A stretch of DNA of 64,000 nucleotides from Chitinophagales bacterium (GCA_023957245.1 JAMLHJ010000001.1:62001-126000), one strand, 5' to 3'. Positions 11,098 through 19,370 are shown, counted from the stretch's first letter. A program made the numbers and translations. The notes: a model not told the origin generated them from the sequence alone.

Positions 11098-11105
11098 TAT
11101 TTTTG
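11098..11105 (+). promoter_or_regulatory. candidate -7 box upstream of purD
   Basis: TATTTTTG fits the Bacteroidota -7 consensus TAnnTTTG and lies 18 bases before the purD start codon. No good TTTG is present about 19 bases upstream, so the -33 element is weak or absent. Confidence 0.4.
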
Positions 11106-11123
11106 TACAAAAATCAGACAAAA

Positions 11124-12398
11124 ATGAATGTTTTACTTTTAGGTTCGGGAGGAAGGGAAAATGCATTTGCAAGACAAATCTCATTAAGTCAACGTTGTAA
11201 AAAATTATTTATAGCTCCTGGCAATCCTGGAACTGCTAATTATGGTCAAAACATTGCAATTGCTGCAACTGATTTTAAAGGTTTAAAACAATTTGTATTA
11301 GAAAATGCTATCAATATCGTCATAGTTGGACCTGAAGCTCCTTTAGTAGAAGGAATTTTTGATTATTTCATCAATGATGATACATTAAAATCTATTCCAG
11401 TTATTGGTCCTTCCCAATTGGGTGCTATGCTAGAAGGGAGCAAAGCATTTTCAAAAGCATTTATGATAAGACACCAGATCCCAACTGCTGCATATCAGGA
11501 ATTTACTGAAGAAAATATAGCCGAAGGTATTTCATATATTGCCAATCAGACACCTCCAATTGTTCTCAAGGCTGACGGGTTAGCAGCAGGGAAAGGCGTT
11601 TTGATATGTACAAGTATTGAAGAAGCCCAAATAGAATTCAGAAATATGCTTGGAGGAAAATTTGGTTCTGCTGGTAATAAAGTCGTTATAGAAGAATTTA
11701 TGTCAGGTATTGAATATTCTGTTTTTGTACTATCTGATGGTAATAATTATAAGATTCTACCTGTTGCAAAAGATTACAAGCGCATAGGCGAAGGAGATAC
11801 GGGACTTAATACAGGTGGTATGGGTGCTGTCTCTCCTCCACCCTTTGTAACGCCATCAATGATGGAAAGAGTAGAGCAAGAAGTGATTATCCCGACAATT
11901 GAAGGACTAAAAAAGGATAATATCACCTATAAAGGATTTATCTATATAGGGTTAATGAATACACCAGGAGATGTTCCAAAAGTTGTAGAGTACAATTGTC
12001 GGATGGGCGACCCAGAGACTCAAGTAGTTTTACCTAGAATAACATCAGATTTTTTAGATTTAATGGAGCATACTGCACAAGAAACGCTTGATAAAGCAGA
12101 ATTGACTATTTCTGAAGAAGCTGCTGTAACAGTCATTTTGGCATCTGGTGGGTATCCTGAAGAGTTTGAAAAAGGATATGAAATCTCAGGAATAGAAAAG
12201 ATAAAAGATGCTTTAGTCTTTCATGCTGGCACACAAATTAAAGAAGGTAAACTTGTCAATTCAGGAGGTAGAGTTCTAGCGGTAACAGCTCTCGACAAAG
12301 ACTGGCTCAAGGCATTGGAAAAAAGTAATGTTGCTGCTGAAACCATTCAATTTCAGCACAAGTACTATAGAAGAGACATTGGCTTTGACTTGAAATAA
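11124..12398 (+). CDS. purD: phosphoribosylamine-glycine ligase
   Basis: The start at 11124 gives 424 residues beginning MNVLLLGSGGRENAFARQ, the N-terminal nucleotide-fold signature; the ORF extends 10 codons upstream without conservation. The ATP-grasp region shows VLKADGLAAGKGV, EEFMSGIEYSVFVLSDG, NTGGMGAVSP and NCRMGDPETQVVLPR, the last being the PurD signature. It joins phosphoribosylamine and glycine to form GAR, the second step of purine synthesis, in the cytoplasm. Length is typical. Confidence 0.97.
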   Translation: MNVLLLGSGGRENAFARQISLSQRCKKLFIAPGNPGTANYGQNIAIAATDFKGLKQFVLENAINIVIVGPEAPLVEGIFDYFINDDTLKSIPVIGPSQLGAMLEGSKAFSKAFMIRHQIPTAAYQEFTEENIAEGISYIANQTPPIVLKADGLAAGKGVLICTSIEEAQIEFRNMLGGKFGSAGNKVVIEEFMSGIEYSVFVLSDGNNYKILPVAKDYKRIGEGDTGLNTGGMGAVSPPPFVTPSMMERVEQEVIIPTIEGLKKDNITYKGFIYIGLMNTPGDVPKVVEYNCRMGDPETQVVLPRITSDFLDLMEHTAQETLDKAELTISEEAAVTVILASGGYPEEFEKGYEISGIEKIKDALVFHAGTQIKEGKLVNSGGRVLAVTALDKDWLKALEKSNVAAETIQFQHKYYRRDIGFDLK

Positions 12399-12460
12399 GC
12401 ATTGAAATTATTTATGATATTCAATTTCCATAGTTCTAAAAAATAAAAAACCATAATGAA

Positions 12461-14227
12461 ATGTGTGGAATTAGTGGGAAAATTTCAAAAAATAATATCA
12501 TTCAAAGAAATGAGTTGGAGAAATCTGCTTTTTCACTTCAACATAGAGGTCCAGACGACCAAGGAATTTATATTTCAAATGATAAACATGTAGGACTTAC
12601 ACATAGAAGACTGTCTTTAATAGATTTAAGTCAAACAGGACATCAGCCTATGACTATCCAACACCTTACTATTGTTTATAATGGTGAAATTTACAATTTC
12701 CGAAAATTAAAAAGTGAACTAGAATGCTTAGGTGCTCACTTTAAAAGCAATTCTGACACAGAAGTGATTTTATGGGGGTATTATTATTGGAAAGAGAAAG
12801 TTTTAGACAGACTTAAAGGCATGTTTTCTTTTGCTATTTTAGACGAAAATGAAAGTAAATTATTTTTGGCAAGAGATAGATTTGGGATAAAGCCACTGTT
12901 CTATGCCTTTCAAAATAATACATTTTATTTTGGAAGTGAAATTAAAGCTATTCTTTCATTTGAAAGTTTTCATAAAAAAATTGAACCTTCCTCTATATCC
13001 TTATTTTTAGCCAATAGATATATTTCTGATAATCAGTCGATGTGGCAGGATGTTTTCAAGTTACCAGCAGGTCAATATATGTATATTGACACCCAAACTT
13101 TGATACATCATCAATCGACATATTGGGAATTGCCCGACAAAACCCTACCTATCAGTGATACAAAAGAAGTTCAAGAAAAATTTGAGAACTTATTGCTCAA
13201 TTCTCTCAAAGAACACTTAGTGAGTGATGTTCCAATAGGTGCTTTCTTGAGTGGCGGTTTAGATTCATCTACAACTGTCATGTTGATGCAAAAAGAACTT
13301 CAATATGATACAAAAGCTTTTTCTATTGGTTTTAATGGATGGAAAGAAAGCGAACATCAATATGCGCAAATGGTTGCAGATCATACAGGTGCAAAATTAA
13401 AAACTTTGCTTCTCGAAAAAATTGACTTTGAAGTCATGCCTAAGTTGATGTATCATTATGATGACCCCATTGCCGACATCTCTATTTTGCCTACTTATTT
13501 TGTCAGTCAAATGGCAAGTCAAGATGTTAAAGCTGTCGTTTCTGGAGAAGGTGCAGACGAATTTCTAGGCGGATATTGGTGGCACAAACCAGAGAGCTTT
13601 CATCAAAACAAAAATCTTTTTCACAGAATATTTTCCACTTCAAAGAAAAGCATCAAGCAACATTATATTCAAGCCAATAGCATGGGTTTATTTGATAATC
13701 ATGAATTGAGCCAATGTTTAAATGGAAAATATCTTTCATCAATGCCTAAAGACGTATTTGGTCATATCGACAAATTACTCCATCCTCAACTTTCAAAGCT
13801 CAAACAAATTCAATTATTGGATATGCATAGATTCATGGGTGAACTCGTCCTTGTAAAAGTAGATAGAGCATCTATGGCCAATAGTTTGGAAGTGAGAGTG
13901 CCTTTTTTGGATCATGAATTGGTAGAGTGGCTATTCAGTTTGCCTGAAGAAATCTATATGAAAAAAGGAATACAAAAACCATTACTGCAAAATCTTTTGA
14001 ACAATAGGTTGCCCGATAAAATACTTAAACGACCCAAACAAGGCTTTGTTGGGCCTGATATTTTTTACAAAGATTTTGAGCTTTATAAAAGAGAGCTATT
14101 AGATGGCAGAATAGTTAAAGATGGTGTTATCAGAAAAGAATATGTGCAACAATTATTAAAAGCTAAAGAACATTGGAAACTATGGAAACTTTTTGTCTTG
14201 GAGCATTGGTGGAGAGTGTGGGTATAG
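12461..14227 (+). CDS. asnB: glutamine-hydrolysing asparagine synthetase
   Basis: 588 residues. The N-terminal glutaminase begins MCGISGKIS with Cys2 as nucleophile after Met removal, and shows LQHRGPDDQG and NGEIYNF. The synthetase domain has the PP-loop SGGLDSS at 264-270 and VSGEGADEFLGGYWWH. It makes asparagine, or amidates a related carboxylate, from glutamine and ATP. AsnB paralogues are common in glycan loci of this phylum, and the gene is followed by a glycosyltransferase, so it may serve sugar or lipid amidation rather than housekeeping. The last 48 bases overlap the convergent gene. Confidence 0.9.
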   Translation: MCGISGKISKNNIIQRNELEKSAFSLQHRGPDDQGIYISNDKHVGLTHRRLSLIDLSQTGHQPMTIQHLTIVYNGEIYNFRKLKSELECLGAHFKSNSDTEVILWGYYYWKEKVLDRLKGMFSFAILDENESKLFLARDRFGIKPLFYAFQNNTFYFGSEIKAILSFESFHKKIEPSSISLFLANRYISDNQSMWQDVFKLPAGQYMYIDTQTLIHHQSTYWELPDKTLPISDTKEVQEKFENLLLNSLKEHLVSDVPIGAFLSGGLDSSTTVMLMQKELQYDTKAFSIGFNGWKESEHQYAQMVADHTGAKLKTLLLEKIDFEVMPKLMYHYDDPIADISILPTYFVSQMASQDVKAVVSGEGADEFLGGYWWHKPESFHQNKNLFHRIFSTSKKSIKQHYIQANSMGLFDNHELSQCLNGKYLSSMPKDVFGHIDKLLHPQLSKLKQIQLLDMHRFMGELVLVKVDRASMANSLEVRVPFLDHELVEWLFSLPEEIYMKKGIQKPLLQNLLNNRLPDKILKRPKQGFVGPDIFYKDFELYKRELLDGRIVKDGVIRKEYVQQLLKAKEHWKLWKLFVLEHWWRVWV

Positions 14228-15403
14228 ATGGGGTTGAAATTCTTTATAGATTAAATTCCAAAAATCCCATGATTCATCTCCAAAATGATGATACACATGA
14301 GCAAATTCAACTTGAGTATATATTTTCAAATCCTTAGTTATTGATTTATCTTCTTCTCTAAATTTCAGATTAGAGTTATTAAAATCACAAATAAAATTCC
14401 ATTTTTCGTCTAAAACTGGATGCTTTTCAAGTCCAAATTTCCATGCAGTAGCAACCAAAGTTCCTTGGTCTCTAGTTTTCCAATTTTCATTATTAAAAAT
14501 TTCCATAGTTGCCTCATGCCAAAAGTTTAAGAAATCATGTGACTGCTTATCAAAAATAAATACACCGCCATTCCAATGTTGCCAATCTTCTTTTTTCACT
14601 TTTACATGAAACTTATTCTCTATCTCTTTATGAAGATGATTACATCGACAAGCCCAAATAGGCTTACCTTTTTTATCCTTTATCTTCATTCTCAAATAGT
14701 CAAATTTTAAATCAAACTGAGATGCAATTTTAGACCAATTAATACGATACATAATAGGCTGACCTAGTGAATTATACCATAAATTATCTCTTTTATTGTA
14801 TTTAAAGTCATCATCAAAATGAAATATAGGCCAACTGAAAAAACTTTTAATCATCATTTTTAATAATAAAAATTTTTGACTAAATGTATATTCGATTCTT
14901 TGTTTCAGCAACTTTCTTTGAATTTGAATTTGTTCATCATTTATTTGACCATAAAAATCTAGTTGATTAATATGGTTTTGAATTTTTGCAATAAGCTGCT
15001 GATGTTCTTGTTTACAGTTACAATTTATAGCAGTAGGACTAAAATAAGGCAATAGACAATGGTCTGCTGCAAATCTTATAGGAGGTAAATATTCATCAAA
15101 TATTTCATCACAATGACCTCCAATTGCTAAAATATCACTATCCATATATACGTACCTACCGTCAATTGGAAGATATTTGTGTAAAGAAGTCTTTAAAAAT
15201 ATTGCAGCCTGATGATGATTTAACTTCTCAGGAGTATCAACATGAATAACATTGTCATGATTGACAGGAATTTTATTACGTCGAACATCAGTAACAACTA
15301 AAATTGGATACTTAGTATTTCGTTGAAAGGTCTTTAGAGCAGCATGCAATGTTTCGACATGCTCTGAATCTCCACAAACCACAAAAACATAAGCTCTATT
15401 CAT
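14180..15403 (-). CDS. glycosyltransferase, GT8-like
   Basis: 407 residues. The N terminus AYVFVVCGDSEHVETLHAAL and the metal-binding DXD-type motif YVYMDSDILAI near residue 110 point to a retaining nucleotide-sugar glycosyltransferase of the GT-A fold. WQHWNGGVFIFDKQSHDFLNFWHEAT and RDQGTLVATAWKFG later resemble the GT8 acceptor-side motifs. A Cys/His-rich insert (CNCKQEHQQ, CRCNHLHKE) is unusual. The final 48 bases overlap the end of asnB on the opposite strand. It is the last host gene before the prophage and presumably belongs to the glycan locus on the other side. Confidence 0.75.
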   Translation of the reverse strand: MNRAYVFVVCGDSEHVETLHAALKTFQRNTKYPILVVTDVRRNKIPVNHDNVIHVDTPEKLNHHQAAIFLKTSLHKYLPIDGRYVYMDSDILAIGGHCDEIFDEYLPPIRFAADHCLLPYFSPTAINCNCKQEHQQLIAKIQNHINQLDFYGQINDEQIQIQRKLLKQRIEYTFSQKFLLLKMMIKSFFSWPIFHFDDDFKYNKRDNLWYNSLGQPIMYRINWSKIASQFDLKFDYLRMKIKDKKGKPIWACRCNHLHKEIENKFHVKVKKEDWQHWNGGVFIFDKQSHDFLNFWHEATMEIFNNENWKTRDQGTLVATAWKFGLEKHPVLDEKWNFICDFNNSNLKFREEDKSITKDLKIYTQVEFAHVYHHFGDESWDFWNLIYKEFQPHLYPHSPPMLQDKKFP

Positions 15404-15597
15404 AATTTATGTAAATATATAACATGACTTTATTATTATGGCTAAAAGAATAATTATAATCTGATGAAATATAAAATCATAGTGTCTTGTCCATTAAAAA
15501 CACATCGAAAATTTCCTTAAACTTCATAAAAAAGAGTGATGAAAACAACAATTAGATTAGGAGTAGTTATATAATTACTAGCAAATTCTAAGGGGCT

Positions 15598-15615
15598 GAA
15601 AACGGAATGTATAAA
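15598..15615 (+). repeat. left-end transposase site L1
   Basis: GAAAACGGAATGTATAAA, preceded by T at 15597 so the end reads 5'-TGAAAACGG. It is the inverted equivalent of the three right-end sites and marks the left terminus of the prophage. Confidence 0.8.
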
Positions 15616-15685
15616 TGAAAAAAAATATTATCTAATACAACGTGAACAAAATCAGTAAGTTGTAAATAAAAGTGAAAAGATACTT

Positions 15686-15703
15686 GAAAACGGAATGTAT
15701 AAA
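15686..15703 (+). repeat. left-end transposase site L2
   Basis: Second exact copy of GAAAACGGAATGTATAAA, offset 88 bases from L1 in the same orientation. Internal left-end sites spaced away from the terminus are typical of Mu, whose L2 and L3 lie well inside. I see no third left copy. Confidence 0.8.
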
Positions 15704-15706
15704 ACA

Positions 15707-15738
15707 CTACCATTTGCTACCATTTTGCTACCATTTTG
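15707..15738 (+). repeat. three tandem 10/11-mers beside L2
   Basis: CTACCATTTG (15707-15716), CTACCATTTTG (15717-15727) and CTACCATTTTG (15728-15738) are directly repeated three bases after L2. An 11-base period is about one helical turn, which suits a protein-binding array, but no function can be assigned. Confidence 0.55.
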
Positions 15739-15871
15739 AATCAACTCTATATATCATCTCAAAACTCCCATACTGCCCTATATGTGGGCGTTGTAGCTAT
15801 ATAAGCTATAGATATCTTAACTATGATAATAACTAGATAAATACCATCTAAATACCGTTTAGGTCGACATT

Positions 15872-15963
15872 TAGCTCTACATTTTGGATAAATTAGCTCT
15901 ACATTTTTTGATGGTATTTTTATAACTATTCTCAAAAAGCCCTCAAAATTAGCTCTACATTTT
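15872..15963 (+). repeat. three direct repeats TAGCTCTACATTTT near the left end
   Basis: The 14-mer occurs at 15872-15885, 15894-15907 and 15950-15963, each followed by (TT)TG or TTGATG. Offsets are 22 and 56 bases. The spacing pattern is close to that of the right-end transposase sites (24 and 56), hinting at a multimeric protein-binding site, though the sequence is unrelated. Confidence 0.6.
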
Positions 15964-15982
15964 TTGATGAAAAAAAGCATAA

Positions 15983-16009
15983 AAAAAGGAGCTACTAAAG
16001 CTCCTTTTT
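15983..16009 (-). terminator. terminator of the prophage early operon
   Basis: An 11-bp perfect stem AAAAAGGAGCT/AGCTCCTTTTT (15983-15993, 15999-16009) with loop ACTAA, followed by T-runs on either strand. It lies 24 bases past the last early gene stop and shields the left end. Confidence 0.8.
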
Positions 16010-16032
16010 ACGATATATGGTATGGTACTATA

Positions 16033-16497
16033 TTACTTTTTGTCTTTGTAAAAATGGGGTATCCAGTCTCTTTTCAAAACTGCGATAATGGTGCTTAGTT
16101 CTGCTTCTGTGAACTCGTTGATGTCTTTCTTCCAATTGCTCAATAGCGTTGCTTTAATGCGTGGCATGTCTGCGACTCCTGTAGGTGTGTGATAGTTCAT
16201 TTCACGGAATAAGGAGATAATTTTTTTGCGGAGTTTGTCTTCCTTTCTCTGATCACGGACGGCAGACGACAGAGCACTATTATTGCTGTAAATAGTCTTG
16301 ACTCTTGATTTTTGACTCTTGATTATATTGTTAAGATATCCGATAAGATAGTCCATTTCGATAGTTGTCATCTCACTTGACTTGGTGGTTCTACCATTAG
16401 TGTATTGATAGACTAGGTCGTTCTTAGTATCCGCATCCATATTGAGCGATTGTATGAGGCTGTAGAAGCGTGCATTTTGAGATTTGGAACGTATCAT
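16033..16497 (-). CDS. Mu gp16/GemA-like protein (DUF1018)
   Basis: 154 residues. The C-terminal part NYHTPTGVADMPRIKATLLSNWKKDI and FTEAELSTIIAVLKRDW match the DUF1018/GemA pattern of Mu-like early operons; in Mu it belongs to the middle or early regulatory region and is thought to influence host DNA supercoiling and gene expression. The segment IIKSQKSRVKTIY is encoded by heptamer tandem repeats (16296-16325) like those between neighbouring genes, suggesting repeat expansion inside the coding region. It is the last gene of the leftward early operon, just before the terminator. Confidence 0.65.
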   Translation of the reverse strand: MIRSKSQNARFYSLIQSLNMDADTKNDLVYQYTNGRTTKSSEMTTIEMDYLIGYLNNIIKSQKSRVKTIYSNNSALSSAVRDQRKEDKLRKKIISLFREMNYHTPTGVADMPRIKATLLSNWKKDINEFTEAELSTIIAVLKRDWIPHFYKDKK

Positions 16498-16642
16498 ACT
16501 TTAGTTTTGAGTAGTGAGTAGTGAGTATTAGGTAGTGAGTAGTGAGATAGCAAAAACATTTCGGACATATATCTGATACTCTTCTGTCATAGCTTTCAAA
16601 GCATTTCGGGCAAATGCGCCATATCTCGTGATTACTTTCCAT
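16424..16642 (-). CDS. small zinc-ribbon protein with repeat-derived tail
   Basis: The start ATG at 16642 overlaps the end of the upstream gene (ATGGAAAGTAA), a coupling overlap. The first 34 residues contain RICPKCFESYDRR and DICPKCFCYL, two CPxC knuckles of a zinc ribbon. The following residues THYLILTTHYSKL are encoded by the GAGTAGT heptamer block, after which the frame runs on over the start of the GemA-like gene for 74 bases. I infer that the original stop was lost by repeat insertion and that the tail is accidental. Function unknown, possibly nucleic-acid binding. Confidence 0.5.
   Translation of the reverse strand: MESNHEIWRICPKCFESYDRRVSDICPKCFCYLTTHYLILTTHYSKLKYDTFQISKCTLLQPHTIAQYGCGY
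16504..16543. repeat. heptamer tandem repeats, block D
   Basis: Degenerate GAGTAGT/GAGTATT heptamers (GAGTAGTGAGTAGTGAGTAT and onward), about six copies, in the leader of the GemA-like gene. They are related in style and position to the larger blocks at 17.97, 19.37 and 19.84 kb. Confidence 0.65.
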
Positions 16643-17186
16643 GGCTATCTTTTTTATGTTGTTCATTAAAATATTGGGACTGAAAGGCATTGAAGGCATT
16701 GTCATTGACTGCATTCTGCATACTCTTTCTATCTTCATTATACTTGGTATTAAGATGTGCATTGTAGTTCATTTGCATAATGAGCTGAGTACGCTCCTCC
16801 AGATGCTGTTCTACGGCTTTAAGAATCACTGGTACTTTGAGTTTGTAGGTGTGGGAGCGTTTGAGCTGAGAGCATATCAGATACAAGTCTTCTAATGAGA
16901 GATTGCAACTGATACCGTTTTGTATCTCACAGACAGCTTCTATGATTTCATCTTTGCTCATATCACCACCAAATGATGTGTTGAGGTCGGAGACTAAGAC
17001 TGCCATCACCTTGCGCACCTGCTCTTTGCCTTGTGAGCGTGTGAGAGCGCCTATACTGGTATAGTTAGCTTGGACAATATCCGAAAGTGTGAGCTTGGAA
17101 TACTGTTCTATCAAGTCGTATTTAGATGCTCCTTCTAAAATCATCTGATAGACTGTTGGCTTTGCTTTTACTATCTGATTGTCCAT
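16632..17186 (-). CDS. phage early protein of unknown function
   Basis: 184 residues, mostly helical: IGALTRSQGKEQVRKVMAVL, then DMSKDEIIEAVCEIQNG and LSLEDLYLICSQLKRSH. The layout and operon position recall uncharacterised proteins of Bacteroidota Mu-like phages located between the replication and GemA genes. I see no catalytic motif. It overlaps the upstream gene by 65 bases and the zinc-ribbon gene by 11 bases. A role in replicative transposition is possible from context only. Confidence 0.6.
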   Translation of the reverse strand: MDNQIVKAKPTVYQMILEGASKYDLIEQYSKLTLSDIVQANYTSIGALTRSQGKEQVRKVMAVLVSDLNTSFGGDMSKDEIIEAVCEIQNGISCNLSLEDLYLICSQLKRSHTYKLKVPVILKAVEQHLEERTQLIMQMNYNAHLNTKYNEDRKSMQNAVNDNAFNAFQSQYFNEQHKKDSHGK

Positions 17187-17673
17187 TTTTGAGAAAATTT
17201 AAGATGATATTGAGGTTAGAGTTGATTTGTCTGAGTTCTGTCTGTGCCTGATAAAAGTCCGGGAGCTTATCCCAACTGTTTAAAATGCTTTCAAAAACTA
17301 ACTGCACTTCCGTAGCTTCGACCGACTGTTTTTGTAGATAGGCGATGATTTGATTGAGATGCATACCTGTAGTGCCATTGATGCGTGGAGAAATACCTGT
17401 ATGCGACTGATACCAAGTGCTGTAAATTTCCATCAAGTTAGTAAATAGTGATTTTTGCCTGTCGTCTTCTTTGAGATATCGTACACGTTTATACCGAGAG
17501 ATATAGATGTCTATTTTATCTGGACTGGATGGCACGACTTGCATCAGTGCGTCCCACTGTTTGTCGTTGAGCGTACCTCGTTTGCGCTCTAATCGTTTGA
17601 GTAGCTTGCCTTGATAGGTGGCTATAAATACAGCATCAGAGCCTTTACTTGCGATATGGATGGTGAGTTTCAT
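17122..17673 (-). CDS. phage early protein of unknown function
   Basis: 183 residues starting MKLTIHIASKGSDAVFIATY. The centre is basic (KLLKRLERKRG, SRYKRVRYLKEDDRQK) and the C terminus is helical (SWDKLPDFYQAQTELRQINSNLNIILNF). No known domain recognised. Overlap with the next gene by 65 bases and a 2-base gap to the preceding one indicate one transcript. Basic patches make nucleic-acid binding conceivable, not shown. Confidence 0.6.
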   Translation of the reverse strand: MKLTIHIASKGSDAVFIATYQGKLLKRLERKRGTLNDKQWDALMQVVPSSPDKIDIYISRYKRVRYLKEDDRQKSLFTNLMEIYSTWYQSHTGISPRINGTTGMHLNQIIAYLQKQSVEATEVQLVFESILNSWDKLPDFYQAQTELRQINSNLNIILNFLKNGQSDSKSKANSLSDDFRRSI

Positions 17674-17675
17674 AA

Positions 17676-17951
17676 TTATGGTATAAACTGAGGTGGCGTA
17701 GAACTATCTTCACACATTTGGGTGCGTGCAGCTTCAAGAGCTTCACACCATTTGGCTTTGCCGTAAGATTTCCCAACTTCAAAAAATAACTTAAACATAA
17801 ATCCATCTCCATCTTTATCAGCGATGATATCTTCATAAGTTATATCTTCAAGTCCTTCTAATAAGTTTAAAAACTCTTCTTTCCAATTTACTGGCTTATA
17901 TAAGTTTTCGATGGTTGAAATTTCTTTGAAAAAACATTCTTTTAGTGTCAT
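17676..17951 (-). CDS. hypothetical acidic phage protein
   Basis: 91 residues: MTLKECFFKEISTIENLYKP, then EDIIADKDGDGFMFKLFFEVGKSYGKAKWCEALEAARTQ. No family recognised. Its start lies immediately next to heptamer block A through the leader AAAAAAAACAACCATG, a layout shared by two other genes of this operon, so its translation initiation region is embedded in the repeats. Confidence 0.5.
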   Translation of the reverse strand: MTLKECFFKEISTIENLYKPVNWKEEFLNLLEGLEDITYEDIIADKDGDGFMFKLFFEVGKSYGKAKWCEALEAARTQMCEDSSTPPQFIP

Positions 17952-17965
17952 GGTTGTTTTTTTTA

Positions 17966-18169
17966 GTATTGAGTATTGGGTATTGAGTATTGGGTATTGA
18001 GTATTGGGTATTGAGTATTGGGTATTGGGTATTGGGTATTGGGTATTGGGTATTGAGAATCAAGAGTCAAGAGACAAGAACCAAGAGACAAGAACCAAGA
18101 GACAAGATTCAAAACTTTTCGTCCATTGTCCATTGTCCATCGTCTATCGTCCATCATAATTCTCAATTA
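17966..18169. repeat. composite heptamer repeat block A
   Basis: Three successive 7-base arrays in one block: (TATTGGG/TATTGAG)n at about 17966-18055, (AATCAAG/AGACAAG/AACCAAG)n at about 18058-18110, a linker AAAACTTTTC (18111-18120), then five GTCCATY units at 18121-18155, closing with ATAATTCTCAATTA. All three have period seven, like the short tandemly repeated sequences described in some cyanobacteria. The block separates two genes and recurs as block B. Confidence 0.85.
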
Positions 18170-18350
18170 CAAACCTCTCATAGGCCGTTTGATACTTAAA
18201 TGGATCTTCGTGGATAGATACTTGAAGGCGATTGCCTTTACTATCCAACACATAACCAAATATCCGATTGTGAGCCAAGTGGGTGACGTGCATCGTCTTT
18301 GCTCTCCACTTGATTCGAGTTCCTACTTTTATAGTATCCAATGGTCTCAT
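18144..18350 (-). CDS. small hypothetical protein
   Basis: 68 residues, MRPLDTIKVGTRIKWRAKTMHV and FGYVLDSKGNRLQVSIHEDPF; this looks like a small all-beta (SH3-like) protein but no family is certain. Its last codons (ENYDGR, stop) are contributed by the end of heptamer block A, so the block supplies the stop codon. Starts 6 bases past the stop of the cargo gene. Confidence 0.5.
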   Translation of the reverse strand: MRPLDTIKVGTRIKWRAKTMHVTHLAHNRIFGYVLDSKGNRLQVSIHEDPFKYQTAYERFVIENYDGR

Positions 18351-18356
18351 AGCTGA

Positions 18357-19358
18357 TTATTTTACAAATGAGAAGTGTGCGCCTCTGACAGTATATAGAC
18401 TATGATAATAAGTGGCTTGTACATTGTACTGAGCGAGCAGTTCATTGACCCTATCGATATATTCCAATGCCTCGGTCTGATTGCAATTGCCAACTTCACT
18501 ATCTGCATTATACTCTGTCACTCGCATGGGAAGATTGACATCTACACCTTCTGTCTGATAGATAAATTCTTCCATAATGCTACCAGCTCCATATCCTTGG
18601 GTATATAAGTGAGGAACTAGAAATACATTATATCCTTTAGCAGTCAGTCTGCGATATAGTTCTGCTACTTGGCTATTCCAATACTTGAACTTACTTATTC
18701 TATTATCACAGATAGAGATACCCAATGGCATAGTCTTGCCTACGACAGCCACCACCGATGGAACTACCTTGTTTTCTAAATACTGGATATATCTGTCTAT
18801 CATTGGGATATAGTCTTTGGCGTTATTAGAGCCTGTGATATGGTCAGCGAAATAGCTTTCATTTTCCAGCTCTATGCTGATAAGATTAGTATTTTTGGCT
18901 ACAAACTTTAAAGATTCTAAAGACTGACCAAGTGAGCAATGACCGATAAATGGCATGTGAGAGTTGAAGGTAAAGGCAAATGTGCGACCTCCTGTCCGTC
19001 TATATATCTCAACTGCATCATAGAGATATGACCTTGGTGATATGTTGTCAAATTGTTTGAAAATCCAATTGCGATTTTTTCTTAATACATTGAATGTAAA
19101 TGCCAACTGCTTGAAGATATTATTGTGCTTGGAATAGAGCTGTGTCCAATCTGAGATAGTATGGTCATGCTCACCATAGCCTCGCTCGTGTAGATTCATA
19201 TAGTTGGACATTGTCCCTGACTGTCTATGGTGCTGTAATAGCCTAAATGGCGTATTGTTGAGTATCTCTTGTAGTATCCCTGAAGGTAATCCTACTATAT
19301 TGCCAGCTTGCATGTGCATATAATGCGATATCTGACCTAAATTAAATCCTGTTATCAT
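18357..19358 (-). CDS. TIM-barrel glycoside-hydrolase-like cargo protein
   Basis: The start at 19358 gives 333 residues (an upstream extension reads only through repeats). The features resemble a clan GH-A (beta/alpha)8 hydrolase: SIELENESYF places an Asn-Glu pair at 166-167 where the acid/base sits, and MRVTEYNADSE places Glu282 where the nucleophile sits, 115 residues later; GGRTFAFTFNSHMPF and GYNVFLVPHLY fit barrel strands. There is no signal peptide. It lies inside the phage early operon between heptamer blocks A and B and has no counterpart in Mu, so it is best seen as a cargo gene. Substrate unknown; the fold assignment is by eye. Confidence 0.5.
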   Translation of the reverse strand: MITGFNLGQISHYMHMQAGNIVGLPSGILQEILNNTPFRLLQHHRQSGTMSNYMNLHERGYGEHDHTISDWTQLYSKHNNIFKQLAFTFNVLRKNRNWIFKQFDNISPRSYLYDAVEIYRRTGGRTFAFTFNSHMPFIGHCSLGQSLESLKFVAKNTNLISIELENESYFADHITGSNNAKDYIPMIDRYIQYLENKVVPSVVAVVGKTMPLGISICDNRISKFKYWNSQVAELYRRLTAKGYNVFLVPHLYTQGYGAGSIMEEFIYQTEGVDVNLPMRVTEYNADSEVGNCNQTEALEYIDRVNELLAQYNVQATYYHSLYTVRGAHFSFVK

Positions 19359-19370
19359 GGTGTTTTTTTT

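Noticed and set aside
17966-18169. CRISPR-like array
   Set aside because: Units are 7 bases and contiguous, with no unique spacers and no cas genes nearby.
17963-18199. ORFs on both strands through heptamer block A (and 19382-19579 in block B)
   Set aside because: Translations such as repeated IPNTQYP or GYWVLGI come from the 7-base arrays; 7-base units cycle through all frames and make chance ORFs.
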